Positions 38,660-49,204 are shown, numbered from the stretch's first letter. The stretch is 64,000 bases of DNA from CBDIHH01 sp965279095 (GCA_965279095.1 CBDIHH010000003.1:372001-436000), one strand, 5' to 3'. Translations and numbers: made by a program. The notes: generated from the letters alone by a model not told the origin.

Positions 38660-40402
38660 CTAGGCCGGCGCCGCGGCCTCGCGAAGGGCGGCGGCGATCT
38701 CGTCCATCACCGGCGCCCACTGGCCGTAGGTCTCGAGGGCGAACACCCGCGCCTCGGGGTACCAGGGATAGTCGTCCCGCCCCAGCCGGGGCCAGGCATG
38801 GGGGGTGGAGATCAGCCACAGGGGCGCTCCGCAGGCGCCCGCCAGGTTGGTGGTGGCGTTGGCCGGGCCGATCGTCAGGTCCAGGGCGCAGGTCAGCGCC
38901 GCCACGGAATCCAGGTCATCCTTTAGGTCGATGTCCTGCGGCCTCCACAGGGCCACCCCCGCCGCGCGCGCGGCCTCGGTCTCGGCGCCGCTGTCGCCAT
39001 ACTGCAGATCGACGAAGGTGATCCCCGGCGTCGCCAGGACCGGGGCCCAGGCGTCGAAGGGGGCGAACTGGCGCAGGCGGTCGGCGTCCATCACCAGGCT
39101 CTTCCAGAGGATGCCCACCTTGAGGCCCGGCAGGCCCGCCAGGGTCTCGCGCCAGCGGGCGACGCGGGTCGGATCCGGCGTCAGGAAGGCGCCGCGGCGG
39201 AAATCAGTGGCGGCCCCGCGGTAGCGGCGCAGCAGCGCGCCCAGGGGCGCGAAGGCGTCGATGGCGTCGTCCGGCTGGTCCGGGGCGGCGCGGACCGAGA
39301 CGTGGTCGATGCGGCCGCTGGCGTGGGGCAGCACCCGCACGGCGGTAAAGGAGCGGGCGAACAGGGTCACCAGGCGAGGGTCCGTCGCCAGGGTCACCGA
39401 TCCGGAGGCGCCGACCGCCTCGACCAGGTCGGGCAGGGCGTGGGCGAACAGGATCTCGTCACCCAGGCCCTGCTCGCCGATCAGCAGAATGCGGAGGCCG
39501 GCCGGGTCCATGTCCGGGGTCCAGGCCGGCCGGTCGACCAGGAACCGCACGGCGTCCTCGTAGTGGGGATCCAGGCGGGCCTCATAGGCCTCCCATCCCC
39601 GCGCCAGGTCCCCCAGCGCCAGCAGGGTCTTGGCCCGCGCCACCCGCATGCCTGCGGCGTCGCGCGGGGTGGCGGCGAGACCCTCCGCGGCCTCGAGGTC
39701 CGCCAGGGCGCCGGCCCCGTCGCCCAGGGCCAGCCGGGCGATCGAGCGGTTGTAGAGGGCGGCGCCGAAGGCCGGCTCCAGGCGCAGGGCCTCGTCATAG
39801 AAGACCAGCGCCTGGTCCATCTGGCCCTGGAGGGTCAGCACCCCGGCCAGGGCGTTCCAAAGCAGCGCGCTGTCGGGGTGGCCCCGCAACCCTTCGCTCA
39901 GGGTGTCTATGGCCTGGCCGAAGCGCATCAGGTCCCTCTGGGCGCAGGCGAGATTGTTGCGCCCCTCGAGGGAGTCGGGCCGGCGGGCGAGGTAGTTGGC
40001 GAACAGCTTCTCGGCGATCTCGGCCATGCCCATCTTCAGCGCCAGGCGGCCGAGATCGTTGGCGATCTCCGGCTCGTCCGGGGTCAGGGCCAGGGCCTGC
40101 TCATAGGCCCCGATGGCGGCGGTGAAATCCCCGGCCTTCTCGCGGCAGATGGCCTGGATGTGCCAGGCCAGGCCGCAGTCGCCGTCGATCCGCAGGGCCT
40201 GTGCCGCCAGGTCCGCCGCCGCGTCGCGCCGGCCGGCGCGAAGGGCGGCCAGGGCGTCGCGCAGCAAGGGCTGTGTGGCCGCGGCCTTCATGGACGCCAG
40301 GTGGCCGTCCATGCGGCGCAGGGCGGCGGCCGAGGCGGCGTCGCCGGCGGGCTGAGCCGCGAGGGGGCCGGCGGCGGGGCGGGGGAGGGCGGCGTCGGCC
40401 AT
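38660..40402 (-). CDS. Flagellin glycosyltransferase FlmG-like, copy 2
   Basis: A 580-residue paralogue of the protein at 19865-21667 with the same layout. A TPR solenoid (about 50-290: GDFTAAIGAYEQALALTPDE, GQMDQALVFYDEALRLEP) precedes a glycosyltransferase domain with ILLIGEQGLGDEILFAHALP, GILWKSLVMDADRLRQF, LDLTIGPANATTNLAGACG and WYPEARVFAL. It is divergent from flagellin 2, just as copy 1 is from the flbT-flaF-flagellin 1 unit. Having two copies suggests a separate glycosyltransferase for each flagellin group, or simple duplication. Confidence 0.85.
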   Translation of the reverse strand: MADAALPRPAAGPLAAQPAGDAASAAALRRMDGHLASMKAAATQPLLRDALAALRAGRRDAAADLAAQALRIDGDCGLAWHIQAICREKAGDFTAAIGAYEQALALTPDEPEIANDLGRLALKMGMAEIAEKLFANYLARRPDSLEGRNNLACAQRDLMRFGQAIDTLSEGLRGHPDSALLWNALAGVLTLQGQMDQALVFYDEALRLEPAFGAALYNRSIARLALGDGAGALADLEAAEGLAATPRDAAGMRVARAKTLLALGDLARGWEAYEARLDPHYEDAVRFLVDRPAWTPDMDPAGLRILLIGEQGLGDEILFAHALPDLVEAVGASGSVTLATDPRLVTLFARSFTAVRVLPHASGRIDHVSVRAAPDQPDDAIDAFAPLGALLRRYRGAATDFRRGAFLTPDPTRVARWRETLAGLPGLKVGILWKSLVMDADRLRQFAPFDAWAPVLATPGITFVDLQYGDSGAETEAARAAGVALWRPQDIDLKDDLDSVAALTCALDLTIGPANATTNLAGACGAPLWLISTPHAWPRLGRDDYPWYPEARVFALETYGQWAPVMDEIAAALREAAAPA

Positions 40403-40622
40403 GCGTGCGGAGACTCGGGGGGCCCATCGGGGCGCGGACGCCGCAGCTTAGTCGGCGCGCCGCGGGTATCCACCCCTTCGCCGACCGGGGTAGGCAAAAA
40501 CCGCACCGCGCCCGGCAGTTCTTGCCGGGCGGCGGGGCGCGGGCGACCGATCTTGCCGGGCGCCGCTTCAGCCAATGCCCACAATACGTTGTAGTTATGA
40601 GGTTTCCTGAGCGGACATCTCC

Positions 40623-40638
40623 TGGCCCGGAGCTTGCC
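40623..40638 (+). promoter_or_regulatory. Sigma-54 promoter of flagellin 2
   Basis: TGGCCC, five bases, TTGC, the same form as before flagellin 1. It lies 74 bases before the ATG, inside the 309-base gap between flmG copy 2 and flagellin 2. I see no other feature in that gap. Confidence 0.75.
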
Positions 40639-40711
40639 TCCGTCCAGTCGGGCAAAATGCCCCCGGCCGTCAAAATGACGTCGGACACCTGGAAAAAAGG
40701 ACCTCATCGTC

Positions 40712-41542
40712 ATGGCGATGAATAGCGTTAACACGAACAACGGCGCCCTGATCGCGCTGCAGAACCTCAACAAGTCCAACATGGAGTTGTCCGAGGTCCA
40801 GAACCGGATCAACACCGGCAAGAAGGTCAACTCGGCCAAGGAAAACGGCGCCACCTGGGCCATCGCCCAGAACATGCGCAGCAAGGTCGCCGCCCTCGAC
40901 GCGGTGAAGGAATCCCTCACCCGCGCCCAATCGACCATCGACGTGGCCATGTCGGCCGGCGAACAGGTCTCCGATCTGCTGACGCAAATGAAGCAGAAGG
41001 CCCTGGCCGCTTCCGACACCTCGCTCGACACCACCAGCCGCACCTCGCTGGCGGAAGACTTCAAGGCCCTGCGCGACCAGATCGGCAAGGCCGTGTCGAA
41101 TGCCTCGTTCAACGGCATCAACATGATCAAGACCGGGGGCACGACCATCTATGCCCTGGCCAACGACGACGGCTCCTCCAAGCTGACCGTCGCGGCCCAG
41201 TCCCTAGGCCTCGGCGGCGCCAATGTGACCGTGTCGGCCGCCGCGACCTTCACCTCGGCCTCCACGGCCTCGGCGATGATCGCGACCGTCAATACCTCGA
41301 TCACCAACGTCTCCACCGCCCTGACCAAGCTCGGCACCGGCTCCAAGTCGCTCGACGCGCACCTGAACTTCATCGGGAAGCTCCAGGATTCGCTCGAAGC
41401 GGGTATCGGCAACCTCGTCGACGCCGACCTGGCCAAGGAGAGCGCGCGCCTTCAGGCCCTGCAGACCAAGCAACAGCTTGGCATCCAGGCCCTGTCGATC
41501 GCCAACTCCTCCTCGTCCAGCCTGCTCAGCCTGTTCCGCTAA
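40712..41542 (+). CDS. Flagellin 2
   Basis: A 276-residue flagellin very close to flagellin 1. The N-terminal core has NTNNGALIALQNLN and QNRINTGKKVNSAKENGATW; the C-terminal core has AKESARLQALQTKQQLGIQAL and ends SSLLSLFR. The central TFTSASTASAMIATVNTS region is Ser/Thr-rich and a likely glycosylation target. Strong codon bias towards C/G-ending codons suggests high expression. A terminator follows, then flagellin 3. Confidence 0.95.
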   Translation: MAMNSVNTNNGALIALQNLNKSNMELSEVQNRINTGKKVNSAKENGATWAIAQNMRSKVAALDAVKESLTRAQSTIDVAMSAGEQVSDLLTQMKQKALAASDTSLDTTSRTSLAEDFKALRDQIGKAVSNASFNGINMIKTGGTTIYALANDDGSSKLTVAAQSLGLGGANVTVSAAATFTSASTASAMIATVNTSITNVSTALTKLGTGSKSLDAHLNFIGKLQDSLEAGIGNLVDADLAKESARLQALQTKQQLGIQALSIANSSSSSLLSLFR

Positions 41543-41555
41543 ACCGCGCAACCGC

Positions 41556-41585
41556 GGCGGGGGAGGCTCTCGGGTCTCCCCCGCC
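41556..41585 (+). terminator. Terminator hairpin after flagellin 2
   Basis: A 10-base stem (GGCGGGGGAG / CTCCCCCGCC) with a 10-base loop starts fourteen bases after the stop of flagellin 2. There is no long T run. Confidence 0.65.
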
Positions 41586-41719
41586 GTTCGCGTGTACGGC
41601 GCGCGGGAACATGGTTAACGATCTGCTCACCTATCGCCCCTAGTCTTGGTTGACGGGCGCAGACGGCGTCCACGAGTCGTGTCGGTCGACGATACGGCAA
41701 GGCTGTGGAGACGATCGCC

Positions 41720-42556
41720 ATGTCTATGAGCGTCCAGACCAACCAGGCGGCGCTTATGGCGCTGCAGAACCTCAACAAGACCAACGAGCAACTGGCCGCC
41801 ACCCAGAACCGGGTCTCCACCGGCCTGTCCATCTCCAGCGCCAAGGACAATGCCTCGATCTGGGCCATCGCCCAGGGGCAGAGGGCCGACATCAGCGCCC
41901 TGGGGGCCGTCAAGGCCAGCCTCAACCGGGCCACCTCGATCTCCGACGTGGCCATGTCGGCCGGCGAATCGATCTCCGACCTGCTCAACCAGATCAAGGC
42001 CAAGGTCGTCGCCGCCAAGGACGACTCCCTGGACCAGCCGTCGCGCACGGCCATGAACAACGACTTCCAGGCCCTCCTGCGCCAGGTGACCAATGTCGTC
42101 CGCAACGCCCAGTTCGACGGCGCCAATGTGCTCGACGGCTCCCAGCCCGCCGACCTGCGCTTCCTGGCCAACGCCGACGCCAACGCCTATCTGACCCTCT
42201 CGGCCAAGAACATGACCCTGTCGGGGTCGATCATCACCCTGGCCACCACCGCCACCATCGGCAATTCCGCGGCGGCCGCCTCGGTCCTGACCCAGGTCGA
42301 GGCGTCGATCGGCAACGTCAACGCCGCCCTGGGGGATCTGGGCGCCCAGTCGCGCCAGATCGAGGCGCACAACACCTTCGTCTCCAAGCTGACCGACGTG
42401 CTGGAGTCGGGGCTCGGCAACCTGGTCGACGCCGACATGGCCCGCGAGGGCGCGCGGCTACAGGCCCTGCAGGTCCAGCAGCAGCTAGGGGTGCAGGCCC
42501 TCAGCATCGCCAACTCCGGGCCGCAGGTGATCCTCTCCCTGTTCCGCCAGGGCTGA
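41720..42556 (+). CDS. Flagellin 3 (divergent)
   Basis: A 278-residue flagellin clearly diverged from the other two: NRVSTGLSISSAKDNASIW replaces NTGKKVNSAK, and the end is SGPQVILSLFRQG. The start is ATG 41720 with GGAG ten bases before it. No TGGC-N8/9-TTGC promoter is visible upstream, unlike flagellins 1 and 2, so it may use another sigma factor or read-through. It may correspond to a minor filament protein such as Caulobacter FljJ. That is a guess from divergence. Confidence 0.9.
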   Translation: MSMSVQTNQAALMALQNLNKTNEQLAATQNRVSTGLSISSAKDNASIWAIAQGQRADISALGAVKASLNRATSISDVAMSAGESISDLLNQIKAKVVAAKDDSLDQPSRTAMNNDFQALLRQVTNVVRNAQFDGANVLDGSQPADLRFLANADANAYLTLSAKNMTLSGSIITLATTATIGNSAAAASVLTQVEASIGNVNAALGDLGAQSRQIEAHNTFVSKLTDVLESGLGNLVDADMAREGARLQALQVQQQLGVQALSIANSGPQVILSLFRQG

Positions 42557-42565
42557 TCCTAGCCC

Positions 42566-43753
42566 ATGGCGCCGGCCTTCCTGCCCTACGGCCGCCAGCT
42601 CATCGACGAGGACGACATCGCCGCGGTGGTGGCGGCCCTGCGCAGCGATTTCCTCGCCCATGGCCCCCGCGTCGCCGCGTTCGAGGCGGCGTTCGCCGAG
42701 GCCGTCGGGGCGGGTGAGGCGGTGGCCTGCTCCAGCGGCACGGCGGCCCTGCACCTGGCCCTGGCCGGCCTGGACGTGGGTCCCGGCGATGTCTGCATCG
42801 TGCCCGGGATCACCTTCCTGTCGACGGCGACGGCGGCGCGACTGTGCGGCGCCGAGGTCACCTTCGCCGATGTCGATGCCGAGAGCGGTGCCCTGACCCC
42901 ACAGTCCCTGGCGGCCGCCGTCGCCGCGGTCGAAGGCCCGGTCAAGGCGGTGCTGCCGGTGCATCTGGGCGGGCGCCTGTGCGACCTGGCGGGGCTGAAG
43001 GCCGTGGCCGACCAGGCCGGCGCCGTCCTGGTGGAGGACGCCTGCCACGCCCCCGGCGGCCGCTTCGCCGACGGCGCCCGGGTGGGCGACGGCGCCCATT
43101 CGGCCGCGGCCTGTTTCTCCTTCCACCCGGTCAAGACCATCGCCGCGGGGGAGGGGGGCATGGTCACCCTGAACGATCGCGATCGCGCGGAGCGCCTGCG
43201 ACGACTGCGCAACCACGCCGTCTCCCGCGATCCCGCCCTGATGAGTGATCACGACCTGTCTTTCGACGGGCAGGGGGCCGCCAATCCCTGGAGCTACGAG
43301 CAGCTGGAGCTGGGCTTCAACTACCGGATGGACGAGATGGAGGCGGCCCTCGGCGCCAGCCAGCTACTCAAGCTGTCGGCCTTCACGGCCCGCCGCACCG
43401 CCCTGGCCGAGCTCTATGACGCGCAGCTGGCGGGGCTGGCCCAGGTGCGCCCCGCGCCCCGCGGCCCCGGGCGGCCCTCCCTGCACCTGTATCAGGTGCT
43501 GATCGATTTCGCCGCCGCCGGGGTGGACCGGGGGACGGTGATGCGGCGCCTGGGGGAACGCGGGGTCGGCGCCCAGGTCCACTACATCCCCCTCTACCGC
43601 CAGCCCTATTTCCGCGCTCGGTATGGGCGGCCGCCGCTGCCGGGCTGCGAGGCCTTCTATGCGCGGGTGCTGGCCCTGCCCCTGTTCCCCGCCATGCGGG
43701 ACGACGATGTCGAGCGCGTGGTCGAGGCCCTCGCCCACGCCCTGACCGATTGA
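42566..43753 (+). CDS. pseC: PLP aminotransferase for pseudaminic acid synthesis (PseC-like)
   Basis: A 395-residue DegT/DnrJ/EryC1 sugar aminotransferase. It would make UDP-4-amino-4,6-dideoxy-AltNAc from the 4-keto sugar. The Schiff-base lysine is K190 in FSFHPVKTIAAGEGG. Other marks are ACSSGTAALHLAL, PVHLGGRLCDL, LVEDACHAPGG and GFNYRMDEMEAALG. It starts ten bases after flagellin 3, likely in one message. In Caulobacter the equivalent is called flmB. Related aminotransferases for legionaminic acid or bacillosamine are not fully excluded. Confidence 0.85.
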   Translation: MAPAFLPYGRQLIDEDDIAAVVAALRSDFLAHGPRVAAFEAAFAEAVGAGEAVACSSGTAALHLALAGLDVGPGDVCIVPGITFLSTATAARLCGAEVTFADVDAESGALTPQSLAAAVAAVEGPVKAVLPVHLGGRLCDLAGLKAVADQAGAVLVEDACHAPGGRFADGARVGDGAHSAAACFSFHPVKTIAAGEGGMVTLNDRDRAERLRRLRNHAVSRDPALMSDHDLSFDGQGAANPWSYEQLELGFNYRMDEMEAALGASQLLKLSAFTARRTALAELYDAQLAGLAQVRPAPRGPGRPSLHLYQVLIDFAAAGVDRGTVMRRLGERGVGAQVHYIPLYRQPYFRARYGRPPLPGCEAFYARVLALPLFPAMRDDDVERVVEALAHALTD

Positions 43754-43831
43754 GGCGCGCTTGACAGCGGGCGCCGGCGGCTCGACCCTTCGCCAGCGCA
43801 ATCGCTTGCAGCCGACCCCTTGGACCCCGCC

Positions 43832-44974
43832 ATGATCGATCGCCGCGCCCTGATGGCCGCCGCCCCCGCCGCCCTCGCCGCCTCGGCGCTGGCCGTCCCG
43901 CCCGCGATGGCGGTGGAGCCCGCGCAGCTGAAGGGGATGATCTTCGGCAAGGGCCCCGAGGGCCATTTCGACGACAAGGCCTTCGGCATGAGCGTGCCCT
44001 ACTGGTCGCCCGAGCGCCGCCAGTGGATGCTGTGGTATTTCGGTCGCGACAAGGCGTGGGGGGCGGAGCCGGAATCCCTGACCACCGGGCGGATCGGCCT
44101 GGCGACCTCCGCCGACGGCATCCAGTGGCAGCGCTTCAACGGCCCCGGCTTCGGCGGCTCCATACTGGAGCCGAGCCAGGATCCGGCGGACTTCGACAGC
44201 TTCCACATCGGCCTGCTGGACGTCAAATACCTCCAGGGCGGCTACTGGATGTGGTATTTCGGCGGCGACCGCACCCCCTCCAAGGACGACACCGGCCACG
44301 CCACCATCGGCTACGGCATGAGACCGGGGCTGGCGCGCAGCCCCGACGGCGTCAAATGGACCAAGGTGCGCGGCCCGGGGCCGGGCGGCTCCCTGTTCGA
44401 CTACGAGCGAATCTACGCCTGCTGGGAAAGCGTGGTCCATGATGGCGAGAAGTTCATCATGTACTACAGCGACGTCGACCCGAGTTTCGAGCGCATAGGC
44501 ACCCGCTACGCCCATTCCCGCGACGGCCTGACCTGGACCCAGATGGGCGAGATCACCTGGACCGATGGGCCGCGGATCTTCGACAAGCAGGGGATCGTCA
44601 TGCGCCACGTGCAGGCCAATCCCCTGCGCGCCGGGGGCGGGCGCTGGCTGATGATCTATGCCGCGGTGGGCGGCGACCCGGCTCATTTCAAGCAACGCAC
44701 GGTGGCGGCGGCGGTGTCGGACGACGGGGCCAACTGGCGCCACCTGTACGACGAGCCGATCCTGCGGCCCACCGCCGAGCCGCAATGGGATTCCCGCGGC
44801 GTGTCCGGGCCGCGGCTGGTGGCCAAGGGCGACGAGCTGCGGCTCTACTACTATGGCTATTCCAACCTGACCTATCCGCGCAATGACACCCGCGGGAAGG
44901 TCTCCCCCCTGCCGGCGGGGCTGGGCCTGGCCATCAGCACCACCGGCGACCTGCGGGACCTGGCGCGGATCTGA
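43832..44974 (+). CDS. Secreted five-bladed beta-propeller (glycosidase-like)
   Basis: A 380-residue protein with a twin-arginine-like leader (MIDRRALMAAAPAALAASAL). The body repeats the pattern of five-bladed propeller glycosidases (GH32/43/62/68/130 type): GRIGLATSADGIQWQRF, GLARSPDGVKWTKV, RYAHSRDGLTWTQMG and AAVSDDGANWRHL are blade motifs of the form S-x-D-G-x-x-W. Catalytic residues cannot be fixed. It follows the pseC gene by 78 bases. A role in surface glycan turnover is possible but unproven. Confidence 0.7.
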   Translation: MIDRRALMAAAPAALAASALAVPPAMAVEPAQLKGMIFGKGPEGHFDDKAFGMSVPYWSPERRQWMLWYFGRDKAWGAEPESLTTGRIGLATSADGIQWQRFNGPGFGGSILEPSQDPADFDSFHIGLLDVKYLQGGYWMWYFGGDRTPSKDDTGHATIGYGMRPGLARSPDGVKWTKVRGPGPGGSLFDYERIYACWESVVHDGEKFIMYYSDVDPSFERIGTRYAHSRDGLTWTQMGEITWTDGPRIFDKQGIVMRHVQANPLRAGGGRWLMIYAAVGGDPAHFKQRTVAAAVSDDGANWRHLYDEPILRPTAEPQWDSRGVSGPRLVAKGDELRLYYYGYSNLTYPRNDTRGKVSPLPAGLGLAISTTGDLRDLARI

Positions 44975-45093
44975 AGCCAGTTGTGATCGGCCCATCCCCC
45001 ATCGGCTGTTAGCGCGACCGCCTCCCCCGTGATATGAGCCGCCACCCGCTTCGGCGGGCGTCTGGGCGTGTGTGGCTTGTCGGAAGGGCTTGG

Positions 45094-46299
<1,206 letters not shown>

Positions 46300-46304
46300 A
46301 CGCC

Positions 46305-47477
46305 ATGCAGACCCAGGCCGCCGGTCCGGGGGCGTTCGCCCGCTTCGATCTGGGCCGCGTTCCCTCGCCCTGCTTCGTCGTCGACGAGACGGCGGTGCGC
46401 CGCAACCTCGAGGTGCTCGCCGACGTGGGCGCCCGGGGCGGGGCCAAGGTGCTCCTGGCCCTCAAGGCCTTCTCGATGTGGTCCCTGGCGGACCTGGTGG
46501 GCGAGCATCTCGACGGGGTCTGCGCCTCGGGCCTTTGGGAGGCGCGGCTGGCGCGCGAACACTATCGGGGCGAGCTGACCACCTACAGCCCGGCTTACCG
46601 CGCGGACGACCTGCCGGAGATCCTGCGCCTGTCAGACACGGTGATCTTCAACTCCCCAGCCCAGATCGCCCGGTTCGGCCCCCTGATCGCCGCCGCCCGC
46701 GCCCGGGGCGAGGCGTTCGACATTGGCCTGCGTCTGAACCCCGAGCACAGCGAGGCCGAGGTGGCCCGCTACGACCCCTGCCAGGCGGGATCGCGGCTGG
46801 GCTTCCCCGTCTCCCAGCTGCGCCCCGAGCACCTGGCCGGGGTCGACGGCCTGCACATCCACGCCCTGTGCGAGCAGGGGTTCGAGCCCCTGCGCCGGAT
46901 TTGGGACGCGCTGGAGCCGAGGATCGCGGGGATGCTGGGCCAGGTCAAATGGCTGAACCTCGGCGGCGGCCACCACATCACCCGCGCCGACTACCAGCGT
47001 GACGACCTGGTGGCCTTCCTGCGCGCGATCACCGATCGCCACGGGCTTCAGCTCTATCTGGAACCCGGCGAGGCGATCGCCCTGGACGCGGGCATCCTGG
47101 TCGGCGAGATCCTCGACACCTTCGACAACGGCATGACCGTGGCCATCACCGACCTATCGGCCACCTGCCACATGCCGGATGTCATCGAGGCGCCCTACCG
47201 CCCGGCCCTGCTGGGCGAGGCCGCGTCCGGCGAGACGGTCCGGATCGGCGGCCCCTCGTGCCTGGCGGGAGACATCGTCGGCGACTATGTCTTCGATGCG
47301 ACGCCGTCCCCCGGCCGCCGCATCGCCTTCCTCGACCAGGCCCACTATTCGATGGTCAAGACCAACACCTTCAACGGCGTCCCCCTGCCGTCCATCGCCC
47401 TGTGGAACAGCGACACCGACGCCCTGCGCGTGGTGCGGCGGTTCGACTACGCGGACTTTCGCGACCGGCTGTCGTGA
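46305..47477 (+). CDS. nspC: Carboxynorspermidine/carboxyspermidine decarboxylase
   Basis: A 390-residue PLP alanine-racemase-fold decarboxylase, second step of the alternative (carboxy-) spermidine pathway. The PLP lysine is K54 in LLALKAFSMWS. HIHALCEQGFEPL, LNLGGGHHIT, LEPGEAI and GPSCLAGD (with the catalytic cysteine) are all seen. It is co-transcribed with the dehydrogenase upstream. A T-run terminator follows at 47594. Confidence 0.95.
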   Translation: MQTQAAGPGAFARFDLGRVPSPCFVVDETAVRRNLEVLADVGARGGAKVLLALKAFSMWSLADLVGEHLDGVCASGLWEARLAREHYRGELTTYSPAYRADDLPEILRLSDTVIFNSPAQIARFGPLIAAARARGEAFDIGLRLNPEHSEAEVARYDPCQAGSRLGFPVSQLRPEHLAGVDGLHIHALCEQGFEPLRRIWDALEPRIAGMLGQVKWLNLGGGHHITRADYQRDDLVAFLRAITDRHGLQLYLEPGEAIALDAGILVGEILDTFDNGMTVAITDLSATCHMPDVIEAPYRPALLGEAASGETVRIGGPSCLAGDIVGDYVFDATPSPGRRIAFLDQAHYSMVKTNTFNGVPLPSIALWNSDTDALRVVRRFDYADFRDRLS

Positions 47478-47528
47478 AGGCTTAGAGCGGGTTGATGTGG
47501 GTTTGAATCCCCATCCCCATCCCTAGCC

Positions 47529-47612
47529 CGATCTTCGCGGCGAACGCCGGGATCCAGATCCTAACGCGCCGCCGAACAGCTTCATGATCTGGCCCCCGGC
47601 TTTCGCCGGGGA
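47529..47612. repeat. Dispersed long inverted repeat, copy B
   Basis: The same design and much of the same sequence as 231-318: an inner palindrome around GCCGGG, then CCAGATC, a loop of about 25 bases, GATCTGG and the mirrored palindrome CCGGC-TTTC-GCCGG. Both copies sit at gene 3' ends. Confidence 0.75.
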
Positions 47613-47626
47613 TACGGGTTTTTTTT
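47594..47626 (+). terminator. Terminator after nspC
   Basis: CCCCGGC-TTTC-GCCGGGG forms a stem, and eight T follow after seven bases. The right arm of the dispersed repeat supplies the hairpin. The spacing is slightly long for a standard intrinsic terminator. Confidence 0.6.
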
Positions 47627-47664
47627 AGCCGACCAGCTTGAACGGAACCAACGGAGGGCCCGCG

Positions 47665-48501
47665 TCAGTAACGCGCCGCGCCGGCGTAGTCCGTCGCGAT
47701 CGCCGCCAGCGCCGGCGGCACGACCGGGCGATAGGGCGGATCGAAGCTGTAGGGCAGGGGCGTCTGCTCGAACACGTTGACGTGCCGGCCGTGGCGAAAG
47801 CGGATGATCGACATGCCGCCATAGCGGCTGCCGAACGGCCCGTGCGCCACCCCCGCCGGCCGCCAGAAATAGGAGCCGACCCGCTGCACGCCCAGCGGCC
47901 CGGTGATGTCACCCGACAGCTTGAACGACTCCTCGACGCAGGGATGCGTCAGGGCCGGGCATTCCCAACTCTGAGGATAGGAATGGGGCGGGATGAACAG
48001 GACGAAGGTCGACTTCTGGTTCCAGACCGGATCCCAGCGCAGCACCTTGGTCTGGGTCGCCAGCCCGTCCGCCTCGCCGACCCGGCCGCCTTCCCAGGCC
48101 ATCTCATAGGTGTTGAGGTAGTCCACCCGCACCGCGTCGGCCGCCGGCGCCGCGGTGGTCAGGTCGGGAACGGCGTCATAGAAGGTGAGGGCCACGCAGC
48201 CCTTGGGCGAGGCGCTGGCGTGGCGCACATGGCCTGCCGGCAGGCAGGCGTAGCTGTCGGGCCCATAGGTGCGCCCATCGATGGTGATCTCGCCGTCGAG
48301 GACATACATCTCCTCCTCGGCCGCCAGGGCATGGGCGCCGCGCGACCAGCCGGGCGGATAGCGCACGACCAGCGACATCTCGCCGTCATCGAGGTCCTCG
48401 CTGAGGGTCTTGATCTCGACATCGGCGCGGCCGTTCCCGCGCGCCCCCGGGGTCCAGGGCAGCACCTGGGCATAGATGTATTCGGTCAGCGGCCGAGCCA
48501 T
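47665..48501 (-). CDS. Cupin-domain protein (DUF4437-like)
   Basis: A 278-residue protein made of two cupin halves. The first contains YPPGWSRGAHALAAEEEMYVLDG; the second contains IPPHSYPQSWECPALTHPCVEESFKLSGD and VGSYFWRPAGVAHGPFGS. The His/Glu pattern could bind a metal. The ATG at 48501 has GGAGG nine bases upstream. The best family match from memory is DUF4437 (ChrR-type cupin). The substrate is unknown. Confidence 0.7.
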   Translation of the reverse strand: MARPLTEYIYAQVLPWTPGARGNGRADVEIKTLSEDLDDGEMSLVVRYPPGWSRGAHALAAEEEMYVLDGEITIDGRTYGPDSYACLPAGHVRHASASPKGCVALTFYDAVPDLTTAAPAADAVRVDYLNTYEMAWEGGRVGEADGLATQTKVLRWDPVWNQKSTFVLFIPPHSYPQSWECPALTHPCVEESFKLSGDITGPLGVQRVGSYFWRPAGVAHGPFGSRYGGMSIIRFRHGRHVNVFEQTPLPYSFDPPYRPVVPPALAAIATDYAGAARY

Positions 48502-48634
48502 GATCGACGTCCTCCAGGGAAAGAAGGCTACCACCCCCGCCCCCTTTGACAACGGCGGCGAAATCCTCCCCGCTTGCGGGGGGCTCCTGCATTTACACAC
48601 GCGCGACCGAAGCCACGCCCAGCGCCGGGCCCCT

Positions 48635-48776
48635 CGCCCCGCTTGCGGGGAGAGGTTGGGTGAGGGGGCGTTCCGACACGGTATCGCCGGCCGCCCTGCC
48701 GCGACTTCGCCGCGGCGTTCCTCGCTGATGCTCGGAACCCCCTCACCTAGCCTCTCCCCGAAAGATCGGGGAGAGG
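48635..48776. repeat. Palindromic intergenic element
   Basis: Arms at 48647-48675 and 48733-48759 (GGGGAGAGG...GTGAGGGGG...TTCCG and its complement) enclose about 57 bases. Smaller GC hairpins (CCCCGC-TTGC-GGGG) flank it, also at 48560. It fills most of the 361-base gap between the cupin and MmcQ-like genes. Such palindromes are common between genes in this order. Confidence 0.65.
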
Positions 48777-48862
48777 GACACTGTCGCCGGCGTCGATACC
48801 CAAGGCAGGACATGTGTGAATGCCGTAGCTTGCGGGAGAGAACGCGGACGAAGGAGATATCG

Positions 48863-49204
48863 ATGAGCGTCGACCCATCTCGAGCGCGAGACTTGGCCCT
48901 GGCCCTGCCGGCGGCGACAGAGGCGCCCCATTTCCATCGGCTCGCCTTCCGCACCCCGCGCAAGACCTTCGCCACCCTGGACGCGGCGGCGCGCGACCTC
49001 AACCTGATGTTCGACCCGGACCTGCGCGACTTCTACTGCGAGCAGGCCCCGACGGTCTTCACCCCCGTCCCGGGCGGCTGGGGCCGCATTGGCGCCACCC
49101 GCTGCGACCTCGACGCGGTGGACGAGCCGACGCTGATGTCGGCGTTGCAGGCCGCCCACGGGCTGGCGGCGCCCAAACCAAAGCGGCGGTCGCAGCCGGC
49201 ATAA
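48863..49204 (+). CDS. MmcQ/YjbR family DNA-binding-like protein
   Basis: A 113-residue protein of the MmcQ/YjbR (CyaY-like fold) family: ALALPAATEAPHFHRLAFR, KTFATLD and a final GGWGRIGATRCDL near W-G-x-x-x-x-T. The ATG at 48863 follows AAGGAG. Function is not known. It is the last ordinary gene before the repeat-separated island; repeat 1 begins 22 bases after its stop. Confidence 0.75.
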   Translation: MSVDPSRARDLALALPAATEAPHFHRLAFRTPRKTFATLDAAARDLNLMFDPDLRDFYCEQAPTVFTPVPGGWGRIGATRCDLDAVDEPTLMSALQAAHGLAAPKPKRRSQPA

